Notes under the pieces: generated by a model
What the model was told of the DNA's origin: nothing
Database searches by the model: none
Seen by the model: the letters and a program-made list of their open reading frames with translations, nothing else
Part shown: piece after piece, positions 22,063-31,400 of the stretch
How positions within the stretch are numbered: position 1 is the stretch's first letter
Layout: each line of letters starts with the position of its first letter
Translations under genes and position numbers: made by a program
Assembly: GCF_918797505.1 (NCBI RefSeq)
Contig: NC_092797.1
Coordinates: forward strand, 54,100,157 to 54,164,156
From: Bemisia tabaci
Taxonomy: Eukaryota > Arthropoda > Insecta > Hemiptera > Aleyrodidae
DNA: 64,000 nt
Reading direction: 5' to 3'

Positions 22063-24750
22063 AAACGATAAATGCTTGAAAATACATTTGTACCAATGCT
22101 AACTTTGAGCATTACGATTAACTGTAAAAAATAAATATACCTTCTTGAAACAGAACTAACTAATTCTATACTAACCAATTACAGAGATACCTACTACTTT
22201 AATCATACGTAGGGTGTTTTGTCAATATTTCTGATTTGGTCAAACTGGCAAACGGCATATTGCACGCCAGTTTGACTACGCCAGAAATCGTGAAAAATCA
22301 TCTTCAACAACATAACAATGGTGTAAGTCGGCAATCACATAGCTCGGTTTGCGACGTCGCAGACTTCCTGTCATACTTTATTTTTTAAACGAAAAACTTC
22401 TTAGCAGCAATTCTTTAAAGCTGCCTTGATTTTTCTTCTCTGTGCAAAGAAAATTTTGGAAAAACTTCAAGGAATGATGTCAATTTGTTCTCCTTTAAGA
22501 AAATAACATAGAGGCTAATATTATCAGACACCGCAAACGAGTTATGTGATTGCCAACTTACACCGTCGATAAGTCACTCCACAGATTACAAACTATTAGC
22601 CTATCTCTTTTGAGCAATGAAAGGTAAGGAACCTACGGCGCATATTTATGGCGTCCAGACGCCGATGAATCTGCCTGATGGTCTAGCGTGAAGACGGCAC
22701 TTTAGCGGCAGAGAGACGCTCTGATCTGTCGCCAACAGATTGGGACGGAGACGTTGACTAGTTTTGCTTAGTCTGCTGTCTATCCTACCGACGTTTCAAT
22801 GTGTTAAGTCTTGAGTTCGATCAACCGACCCGTGAATCGATCAACAAAAGGCGTGAATCGAACAACAAAAGCTGTGAATCGACTGACAAAGCTGTGAGTC
22901 GATCGAATCACGTCGATCGGTTGATGTTTTGGTTTTTTGATCGAGTCATGTCGATTGAATTGATAAGGGTTTTTATAAAATTTGGTGTCGATCAAATCAG
23001 TGTCAATTGTTTCGCATCGATCAAATCGCCACCGGTTTGTTAATAATTTTTCCATCGAATCAGTGTCGATCGATTTCCATTTCCATTTTTCGGTCGATTT
23101 TTGTCAATCGAATCCGTACCCTCCTGAAAAAGCGCGTCTGATCATTTTCGCGTCTCAGAACATACTGGTTCGATCAAAAGAAATTCGAGAAATTGACGGT
23201 GGACGCAGCGGAAAAAATCCACCAATCTCGCTCCTTAGGTGCCGTGCTCCAAAATGTGAGCGTCTTCTCACCCTCGACTCGAAAGCAGCGTTTTCCGCCG
23301 GCATCCAGATGCCGTAGAAAGACACGCCTTAGGTTCCGTACCTTGAGGCATGAAAACTGTGCAGGAAGTGAATAATAAAAATATATATTTTGATATTCAG
23401 TGAAGATAAAACATTTCTTACCTCATTTAATTCAAATAATTTCTTTTTCTTTTCCATTTTTGAACCATATCGGGAATGAGGCATCATTGACAGTAAATCT
23501 TTCATCAGATGACGATCTATGTGAGATATACCTGGGGATGCAAATACTAAAATTCTTTGACGATTGATCCATTTCTCCTGAAAACAAGAGCAAAGCAGAT
23601 TAAATTTATAAAAAGATTCTAAATTGACCATCATTTGCAGATGGTTACACCGCTGCTGTCCAAAAGCATTGATTGAGAGCAAATGTACTTACATGCCAAA
23701 ATACTCGTATTCATTGACGACAAACAGGAGTCAAAAGTGAAAGAACTGCCGACTTAAAGCTCGTGCATTGTATGTTGAGACAAACTTCAAAGAATTGTTT
23801 ATGTCACCATTCACTTGTAGTGCCACCTAACTACATGTATTTGCCTGTTGAGTGGTGCGAATTCAGAGCTAATCGGAGATTGACGTTTGTCTCAACATAC
23901 GATGCGCAAGCTTTATCTGGGGGGGGGGGGGGGGGAGCTTCAAGAATTGATGTAAGTAAATAAATTAATTAACTTATGGATAGGTACAAAAGCTCAAACA
24001 TCACAGTTTTTTCATGACAAGAAATTCACTCCTACCTTAAATTATATAATTCATCTTACACCGAGTTCCTGACAACTGTGCAAGATTACGAATATTTTCA
24101 TCATAATACTCGGTGCTTACAAGGACAGTGAGATGGTAGGTATCATCAGCAAACTGTAAAACTCAATTCCTGTTTTCCCATTTTCCATTACCTACTTACT
24201 ACTAAATTTTGCTGATGGGAAACTTGCTAATAAAATTTCATAATGAATTTAGAGAATATGCCGGGATACATGCGGGAGTGCCAAGCAAAATTGTTAGGCA
24301 GCAATACATTCTTATCTACGTTCTCAAATTAGTAGGTCTTTTGATCTCATCATTTCATGCCGAAGCTTTGTTCTAACATTTAGACGGAAGAGTTGGAAAA
24401 ACACGAAGAACTAAGAAGTACTTCGAGGACAGAGCGACGCACAAATAGTTACTCAGCATTGAGGAATTTTTACAACAGGAACAACAAACTGGAATTTTAA
24501 GGCACTATTTCTACATTATATGGTCGAGAGTAATGCTTAAAACTGGAAGCAGGAAGGAGTAGAGTAATGGGTTCGCAGAAATGGATAAGCTTCGCTTGAA
24601 GTTGGACATGGATGTTGCAAATCAGTACCAACTGAAATGCTGACTTGAAAAATAAGTAACAGAGTAAAAGAGGAAATTTGGGCAGTTTTTCGTTTGACTT
24701 ACGGCTTTCTTTTCGTATAGGACGTCAGAAGTCACAGTATTTTCCATCAT
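17867..24750 (-). CDS. BRX1: Ribosome biogenesis protein BRX1 (Brix-domain), 7 coding exons
   Basis: BRX1 is a nucleolar assembly factor for the large ribosomal subunit, carrying the RNA-binding Brix domain. The coding exons on the minus strand are 24703-24750, 23422-23577, 21484-21604, 20893-21017, 20019-20154, 19139-19233 and 17867-18313. They total 1128 nt, giving 375 residues, close to the family's roughly 350. Every intron is GT-AG and every junction keeps frame. Family hallmarks in order are DRHLMKDLLSMMPHS, NCNKCILFEG, GPSAKFLVES, LTGNCLKGSRPLLSF, PRYHPKSHPFVDHV, NRIWFRNYQ and SFGGDTLWTNPTYISP. The tail after residue 290 is very lysine-rich, typical of nucleolar proteins. The N-terminus before the Brix domain is short (16 residues); an in-frame TAA upstream supports the start. 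Introns carry copies of dispersed MITEs. Confidence 0.94.
18675..18929. repeat. MITE family F, copy 2 (BRX1 intron 6)
   Basis: The ends TGGACCGCGTTTAGCAGAAA and TTCTGCTTAGCGCAGTCCA are inverted. The interior aligns with 212-460 (CCGCACAACCGTTTTCATGT, GATGTGGCTTCATTCC). Confidence 0.75.
19139..19233 (-). CDS. BRX1: BRX1 exon 6
   Basis: Encodes PRFSLNPIKIFNDSFGGDTL and WTNPTYISPAK, matching the conserved end of the Brix domain. Acceptor TTTTCAG, donor GTAACT, phase 1 in and phase 0 out. Confidence 0.92.
20019..20154 (-). CDS. BRX1: BRX1 exon 5
   Basis: Encodes VFGVPRYHPKSHPFVDHV, then ITFSVLDNRIWFRNYQ and a terminal EDGALIEI. Acceptor TTTCCAG; the donor GTTGGT is non-optimal, but the join to exon 6 restores the conserved IEIGPRF. 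Confidence 0.92.
20199..20348. repeat. Short inverted repeat in BRX1 intron 4
   Basis: TAGAACTGGGGAAAGAAAAG at the left faces CTTTTCTTTCCCCAGTTCTA at the right, followed inward by AGAGACATAAG and GTTGTCTCTT. Arms of about 30 bp over a 150-bp span; it looks like a small MITE. Confidence 0.6.
20516..20756. repeat. MITE family C, diverged copy (BRX1 intron 4)
   Basis: The core CACGTATCTCGGTTTGCAAC and TTTATTTTTTAAATGAAAAA align with the better copies at 22317-22570, 31093-31340 and 34509-34759, but the termini are degraded. Confidence 0.6.
20893..21017 (-). CDS. BRX1: BRX1 exon 4
   Basis: Encodes FTLREMRLTGNCLKGSRPLL, then SFDENFNKYPHYAVLKELFI. Acceptor TGTTTCAG, donor GTATGA; phase 1 in, 0 out. 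Confidence 0.92.
21484..21604 (-). CDS. BRX1: BRX1 exon 3
   Basis: Encodes ICKSENCNKCILFEGRLRRD, then LYMWISNIKGGPSAKFLVES, the cysteine-containing core of the family. Acceptor GTTACAG, donor GTGAGT; phase 0 in, 1 out. Confidence 0.92.
22030..22061. repeat. 32-nt poly(A) tract in BRX1 intron 2
   Basis: Uninterrupted A run on the plus strand, that is poly(T) in the BRX1 transcript sense. No associated retroelement is recognised. Confidence 0.9.
22317..22570. repeat. MITE family C, copy 2 (BRX1 intron 2)
   Basis: About 254 bp. The ends GGTGTAAGTCGGCAATCACA and ATTGCCAACTTACACCGTCG are inverted; shared core GCGACGTCGCAGACTTCCTG. Same length and internal order as the copies at 31093-31340 and 34509-34759. 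Confidence 0.8.
22801..23125. repeat. GATCGAATC-rich degenerate repeat in BRX1 intron 2
   Basis: The motif family GTGAATCGA / GTCGATCGAATCA recurs every 10-30 bp. From about 23050 the sequence (CATCGAATCAGTGTCGATCG, CATTTTTCGGTCGAT) aligns with the outer arm of the foldback element around 32137-32215, so this looks like a decayed relative of that element. Confidence 0.55.
23422..23577 (-). CDS. BRX1: BRX1 exon 2 (start of Brix domain)
   Basis: Encodes EKWINRQRILVFASPGISHI, then DRHLMKDLLSMMPHSRYGSK and a lysine-rich MEKKKKLFELNE. Acceptor GTTTTCAG, donor GTAAGA, phase 0 on both sides. Confidence 0.93.
23764..23906. repeat. Short inverted-repeat element in BRX1 intron 1
   Basis: GCATTGTATGTTGAGACAAA at the left and TTTGTCTCAACATACGATGC at the right are inverted over a 143-bp span. 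A 17-nt G run (23919-23935) follows just outside. Confidence 0.6.
24703..24750 (-). CDS. BRX1: BRX1 exon 1 (start codon)
   Basis: Encodes MMENTVTSDVLYEKKA and ends at a strong donor, GTAAGT. An in-frame TAA 12 nt upstream of the first ATG rules out a longer N-terminus within this exon. The exon is short, so its assignment rests on frame, donor strength and lack of a competing start in exon 2. Confidence 0.75.
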
Positions 24751-25723
24751 GATTGTCACGAATTACAATTTCGATCAAGGATCAACACGTGTATCACATT
24801 TGTAAACATTGGCAAAATGTGAGGTTAAGAATTCTTGCAGGTCCACGACGGTGCTGCTACCTAGCGGAACCATAGCAAAATACTGGATGAGTGTATCATA
24901 TATTGCGTTCGTTGAAATTGAAGGAACTCTAAAGTTCTTCAGTCTAGTTTGGTAAGTTCAAAGATGTGATCTAATTGCAAACTTTTTTGATGATTGAATG
25001 TGACGAAAAATGATATAATCAAGTATTTGTCTGTCTTTAGACACCTTAACTTTTTATTCTCTAGACTTAGAGCATAAATCGACTGAAATTGTCGTGATTT
25101 TTTCACAGAACGTATTGTATCCTCTTAGAATTGAATAGCAATGATTATGGCACAGTATTAATTTTCCTCGTTAAAAATGGAATAAAGTCGAGAGATTTTG
25201 AAATATAGTATATTCAGTAGTGTTTTTGAACTGACGCCATCAACATTGGTTTCTATCAAACAGTCGAGGAATTTCAAAGTACTTCAGTACTTACTTTCAT
25301 CAAGGGCTACGGTGAGCTCAAGGAATTCTAACGATGTTAGCTGTTAAAAAAGACGTTCGGTAAAATTTACGCGAGCAAGTCTTAAAGACAGAGAGAAAAA
25401 CTATTATATAACGAGCTTCTTCTTTAAAGTTTTCTCGGAAAAGTCCAATTTTGAAATCTTCCGTAACAGGTATATTTTTCTGAATAATTTTAGCTCTTTG
25501 TACACTTAAATTTTACCTCTTGTGAATTCCAATTAAAAAAATGGAGAAATAAGTGAAAGAGTTTTTAAAGAGAGTATAGACTTTTTAAAATGTGTGTGTT
25601 TTTTTAGTCTCCTTTGGGGTATTGTTCGGAATAAATTGAAATGTCACCACTTTGAACATGTACGATTGATTTTTTTTCCTCAGGGCGAAGGGTCTTCTTT
25701 GGGGTTTATCGGGGACTTTCATC

Positions 25724-25876
25724 CCTCGAGGTTTGCGATAAATTGATTGATCTGCCATTTAAACCTATGGAAAAGGATCGATAAACAGGGTTTTCGCAAC
25801 GAGCACCTTAATAATCGATTCTTTGCCATAGCTTCAAAATGGGAAATATCAAAAATAGATCATTCACGCCCCTTTG
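25724..25876. repeat. hAT-like MITE family A, copy 4
   Basis: The interior (ATTTAAACCTATGGAAAAGG, CACCTTAATAATCGATTCTT) matches the copy at 1772-1914 in the same orientation. Ends are diverged. Confidence 0.6.
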
Positions 25877-26801
25877 TACCGCTCCTCACCGATATGCTAA
25901 TTACAAACGTCGTATGAACATTCACACGTTGTCAAATGTATTCTAATAAAACACACATTTTCTGGAGGCTGGCTGTATCACTTCTGGAGAATAATTTCTA
26001 CATTTCATTCTGATATAACTGAAAATTTCAAGGGAAAATATTCATAAATATATTCATAATTCAAAAAGTAAATAATATATCGGGAAGAATTTGGTATCCT
26101 CCGCTTGTGAATATGGTAGAATCCTGCAGCACGTCCATGGCTGAAAAACGTACCTCCGTCGCGGTGTCTCAAAATCTCTGCTCCTCTTTTAATTTTTCGA
26201 AAAGAAACGATGTAATCAAAATTTCTACAGAATATTTTGCTAATAGAGAGGAAGAATCAAGGAAGTTTTCAAGAAATTAAGTTTGCTATATTTCTAATGA
26301 AAAAAATAAAGTATTAACAGAGGTCTGCAACGTTGCAATCTGAGATACGTAGTTTCGCACTGTGGACATCGATGTGTACGTGTGCTTCCGTGCTTCGGAA
26401 GAGTGCCGGATGACTATTCGAATATTGCGGCAAATTTCTTCCAATGAAGTATTTACTCTCGAGGAAAATTACAAATATTGTCCTTGAAATTTTCAGGTGT
26501 ATTAAAACAAATCGGAAAGTGTCTTTTTACAAAATTTCAACGGAAAATAGCCGCAAGTTTTCCGGGAAATTCGTCATTTTATCATAAGAAACTCGGGAAC
26601 GTCTCAATGTTCATACAGTATTTATTCTTACTGCCGTGCTAAGGAAAAACATAGTATGATCGTTCGGACGCCGCCAAATTCCTCGAGACAATTTTTTTTT
26701 TAAAGTGAATCTGTGTTTATTTTCTTAAACCATTTTCAGCTGTACTTTAGGTTAAATTGTAAATTGTGATATTAAAAAAAAATCGACGAAAAATTTGCAC
26801 T

Positions 26802-27031
26802 ACACTGGAAAAAAACACATTGGATCTAGGGTCCAGACTCTTAAAAACATCAACAAGAAAAAATACTCTTGATTCAATCGGAATTTTGCTTAAATCAAGA
26901 ACCAAGCCTCTTAATTTGAGCGGATTTCCTTTTGATTCAAGCTTAAATCTGATTGAATCAAGAGTATTTTTTCTTGTCAATGTTTTCAAGAGTCTGGACT
27001 CTAGATCCAATGTGTTTTTTTTTTTCTGTGT
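26802..27031. repeat. Inverted-repeat MITE (ACACTGGAAAAAAACACATTGG type)
   Basis: The 230-bp element has long, nearly perfect arms of roughly 85 bp. It begins CACTGGAAAAAAACACATTG and ends AATGTGTTTTTTTTTTCTGT; just inside, GGGTCCAGACTCTTAAAAAC faces TTTTCAAGAGTCTGGACTCT. It would fold into a strong hairpin. The apparent reading frames through it are an effect of the palindrome. Confidence 0.8.
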
Positions 27032-28075
27032 ATGTCTGAGAAAAATTCGACTTTTATCAGCGGAAATGTGGCGACATGTGCTTGCTCATAAGTCGTTTTT
27101 CCTTAGCACGACAGCTCAGCTCGGAAGCGCAGAGGACTGCATCCTGTCGCGTCGCTGCGTTATCTCCTTCGGCGGTGAGCAAAGAGAGGGTTGTGTAACA
27201 CGCATGAGTAAGGCGTTATCGTCGCGTCAAGGTGTACAAACCTCCCGCTCCGCGAGCAATAGTATCTGAAAAAAAAAAAAAAAAAATTATTTATTTTCGG
27301 GTCTGAATAAGCTCTCGAAAGCTGGCTCTGAAGACGGAGATCCTGCAAGTGGGACCAAGAGGTGGGTCCCGGAGATAAGATAAAATACCGCCGATGGGCG
27401 CCGCATCCCGGCCAACGCCACGATGAGTGCTTCACAGGTGTGTTCCAGCGTTGAGTCCCGAATCCCAGGTTTCGGCCCTCGAAACATTCATAATTAGTTT
27501 TAGGAAACAAATTTGTGCAAAAATCCTGCTTTTACGGTGATTTTTTTTCGCCCTGTTTTTTCAAAATTTTGGACCGTTTATTTTTATTTTTTATTTTGGG
27601 TTATATCTCGTGTTTTACTACTAACATAGTAGCTGATGTAGTGATCTGTGCGAATAAATTTAGTAATTTTTTATCGCCGTGTCTCCCCGAACTTTTGGAC
27701 AGTTTTTCATTTTATTTTGGGTTTTCTCTCGTATTTTCCTACCGATACTGATGGATAGTAATCTGTGCGTTTAAATTTGATACGCAGTGGAATATAGTTG
27801 CGGTTCTCTACATTTTATCGATTTTTCGGACAAAAATCTGCGCGGAAAAAACGCATTTTTAAATTTTATCGACGATATTTTGGGTAAAAAAAAGTGTGTT
27901 TAGTTTGTTTTTGATTCGAATTTTTTCAACATATCTCTCTCTTAAACCTCCATCGTTTACCTCAGTAAATTCGAAACAACCGGATATTTCGGAAATAAGG
28001 CTGAAAATTAATCTCTCATTTCGTCGGGAAGTGTTACCGCTGTGCAGTGATACTACGGCTTTGGCGCGTTCAAAA

Positions 28076-28102
28076 ATGGCGAAGTCACCCGGGTACCTGT
28101 GA
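28076..28102 (+). other. Upstream open reading frame before mesh
   Basis: ATG followed by seven codons (MAKSPGYL) and TGA, ending 57 nt before the mesh start codon. If it lies in the mesh 5' UTR it could lower initiation at the main start. The transcription start is not visible, so this is tentative. Confidence 0.35.
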
Positions 28103-28159
28103 ATTTTCTTCCCATCTCAATGTTTTTCAAATTTTGACCGGTACAAAAGACGGGCCAGA

Positions 28160-28421
28160 ATGTCGAGACAAGACAGAATATACAACATTCTGAAATACTT
28201 ATGGATAAATATATTTGTGATTTCTGTTGCTGCGTGTGATGAAAACGTGGTGCAGTGTGAGAAAGGCCTGGCGTGCCAATCTCAAAATCCGGAATTTTTG
28301 GACGTAGTGTTGCGGAGATCTCGGAGGGCGCCTCAGAATTTCGGTTTTCAGCAGCAGGGCCAGAATCAGTTCAGCCGACCCTACATTCCGCAAGTCAGGC
28401 CGTACTTCACTCAAAGTTTTG
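28160..28421 (+). CDS. mesh: mesh exon 1 (signal peptide)
   Basis: The start ATG opens [15 protein letters not shown], followed by a hydrophobic [11 protein letters not shown], a plausible signal peptide. A dibasic RRSRR (52-56) could be a furin-type site, followed by a Gln-rich stretch. Ends at a strong GTGAGT donor, phase 1. The 5.5-kb first intron follows. Confidence 0.88.
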
Positions 28422-31400
28422 GTGAGTTTCAATCCGTTCCGACCAAAGGCGGATTCAGCAATTTGGCAACACCGCATTCTCTCCATTTAAATCTATGTTA
28501 AATAATCGATTCTTATCGGAGCACCTGGCCCTTCCAAGAATCGATAGGTTTCCATAGGTTTAAATGGAGAAAAACAATGTTGCCAATATGCTGGATCCGC
28601 CCATGGTTTCGACCTGTATTACTTTACGTGAAATATAAGCGTAGCTGGTAAAACATTGTGGGGGCAAAGGATCCACTCACCCTTCAAAAAGATTTACTAG
28701 TAATGAGCGACTGCGTACAATGAAAATATATCTGGGGGAACAAGGAGCTCCCCCTCCCCCGACTCTCTTAGTAACAAATCTAGTCAAATCCTGAAATCAA
28801 AGATGGATCAAAAAGTATGGACCAATCGGAGATTTTCGATTCAACCGTAATCTATAGTCTCTAGCCTCCAATCCTCGGTGGAAAAATAAGTGGCTCAAAT
28901 TAAGCAGAGATATTCTCGAATTTGCTGCCAAGAAGATTTTCTCTTGAATTAAGTGGGGTTGTGCTTGATATAAGCAACTTCCTTCCAGGATAATAAGCAC
29001 TGCCCTCCTTGATTCCGGAGTAAATCTTCTAGATGGCACATTTAAGCATATTTCTGCTTAAATCAAGTCACTCTACATCCAGTTCTATACGAGAACGCCC
29101 AAGACAGGCTTGTGCTTACTCAACGTGGTAGAGAAGTTGCCTAGCTTCAATATTTGAAGGGGCTTTGGCAAATTGTCATAAAGGATGGTGTCCTATTTCA
29201 CACCTGGATTGCATTTTGCGAAAAGGAACCACTAGCATTGCAATGTTGCTAAGATTGTGCAACTTCTTTTGTCTTGGAGGAAAAATCCGATTATCCCTTA
29301 ATAGTTTCTATTTTACTCGCTAAAAACTGTAAATTTAAGACAAAAATTACCATCTAAATTTCATAGTTTTTCACAATTTCCGCAATTTTATTGCAAAGGA
29401 TGAAGTTGCACAATCTTAGCATCATTGCAATGCTAGTGGTTCCTTTTTGCAAAATGCAATCCACCTCATCTGTTGTGTTAATAGCTTCCGACGCCGATAC
29501 CAAATCGCTCAACTGCTTATAATCGTTGATAACCTTTTTTCCCTGGGCTAAACCGTTATATCTCAGTTGTTGAATCTCTTAATGCTTTTAAGGCGATACA
29601 TTCTCTAAGTTCTTCCGTTAGTAAGTAAAAGGTTTTGAAAATGGAGACATAACCATTTGATGACTAATTAAAGTGTATAATTTTAAATTTTACATTTTAG
29701 TGTTACTGATAAAAGTTCCACTCGGACAGTGGTGCCGAAGAAATAGGTTGATGTAGTTAGGTCAGAAATCACGACTTTTTCTCAGCAAGAATGATGTCAC
29801 CAACCGGAAATGACTCACACTAGGAACCGGAAATGAGCATTTTCTGATGAGCAATGTAGGCAGTTACATCGCTGCAATACTTTTCCATCTGAATCACACT
29901 ACACTAAAACAGCTCTTATCGAATAATTCGAATTTTCGGAAAAAGACAAAAAGTCGTTAAGATGGATTCTAAAGATGAGCTTAGAATGTTTCAGTCGAAA
30001 CCTGTGGTGGCACATGATATCGATGAGTAAAGTCGCTTATTGCGCCTTTGCAGAATTTTCGTTGGATTTATTTTCTATTTTTTTTTTTTCAAAAGAAATT
30101 ATGGATAAACCAATCAATGTAATTTGAATTAGAACATTTGGTTTTCTAGCAAGAATAGCGTAAATTGCGGGTCAAAGGAGATTCACATATATTGGTTCAA
30201 CATTTATTAAAATAAAATTGTAATTAAATGAAGGAATCATGTTGAACTTTTCGATCAAGAATTTTCTTCACACAATAAATGACACATATTTAAAAAAAAA
30301 AAACCGTTCGGTCAGGCTCCCTCCGACTGGGGAGCATAACTGTCGACCGAGTCTAAAATCAAGACGGACACAATTAACCGATACAACTGATGATTAGAAA
30401 TTCGTTCTATTGAAGATGGGATGAATGCGGGAAGTAACAGAAAAAGAATGATTCTCTGCGAATACCAATCTATCAATTTTTTTTCAGAAATTATTTCACA
30501 ATTTGAAAATCAGAAAATTCACGAGAGCTTGAAATTCGTTGACCAATTAGGAAGCGGCATTTTTTTTCGTAATGAAAGGATTGAGATGCAATACCTATAG
30601 TTTTTCTATGTAGGTACTCTTTTAGTCGGGTGTTACTGCAAATATAACCGCGTGAAATTCTGAGGAGGTGAGAAAGGCGAAAGCGCCTACAATTTTGAAC
30701 ATGCAACACGCACATCCGTGGAACACGAATAGTTGCATGAACTAACTCACCATCAGCGTAGTATTTGTAGGTCATTCGTAGGGAATCGGTCACTCTAAAA
30801 AAGGCTTACGCGCCAGAAATAGTACTAAAAAAATAGTAAAAAAAAAAAAAAAAAATTAATCGACTCGTTCTAAATTTCAGCGTTCTGAAATATTAAAGCT
30901 ATGAAAAATTTAATCACATAATTTTGTAATCTACGATTTAAGACGGGTCGATAATTACAGTTTCTAATGATTTCCTCGGGTTTTTATTTCTGGCGCTTAT
31001 GTCTTTTTGAGAATGACCGATTCAATTATTAGCCTTAGATGCTCTGGCCTCGTGTCGGTAGCTAGTAATTCTCTCCCCTACAAAGGTACTTATCGACGGT
31101 GTAAGTCGGCAATCACGTATCTCGGTTTGCGACGTTACAGACTTCCTATCATACTTTATTTTTTAGACGAGAAACTATACAACGGCAATTCTTTAAAACT
31201 GCCGTGACTTTTCTTCCCTGTGCCAAGAAAATTCTGCAAAAATTTCAAGTAATGATGTCAGTTTGTTCTCCTTGATAACATAGAGGCGGAGATTTTCAGA
31301 CACCGCAAACGAGTTATATGATTGCCGACTCACACCGTCATTATGTCATTACTGTGCTTCAAGTAACAAGTCTCGCGCTCCGCCGAAGAAGTGAGAAAAG

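Larger units (their letters stand above)
24751..28159. other. Head-to-head intergenic region between BRX1 and mesh
   Basis: The 3.4 kb between the start codons of BRX1 (minus) and mesh (plus) must hold both promoters and the mesh 5' UTR. No TATA-box or initiator can be assigned with confidence. It carries a family A MITE (25724-25876), a fragment related to family P (26322-26374), an inverted-repeat element (26802-27031) and a more GC-rich stretch around 27060-27480 of unknown nature. A short upstream reading frame precedes mesh (28076-28102). Confidence 0.6.

Noticed and set aside
22801..23125. Regularly spaced GATCGAATC-like motifs considered as a CRISPR-like array
   Set aside because: Repeat units vary in length and sequence with no constant spacer size, the genome is eukaryotic, and the block resembles a dispersed element.
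26766..27269. 167-residue plus-strand frame
   Set aside because: Most of it runs through the palindromic MITE at 26802-27031, and the minus strand gives a mirrored frame with similar peptides. That is a repeat effect and not a gene.
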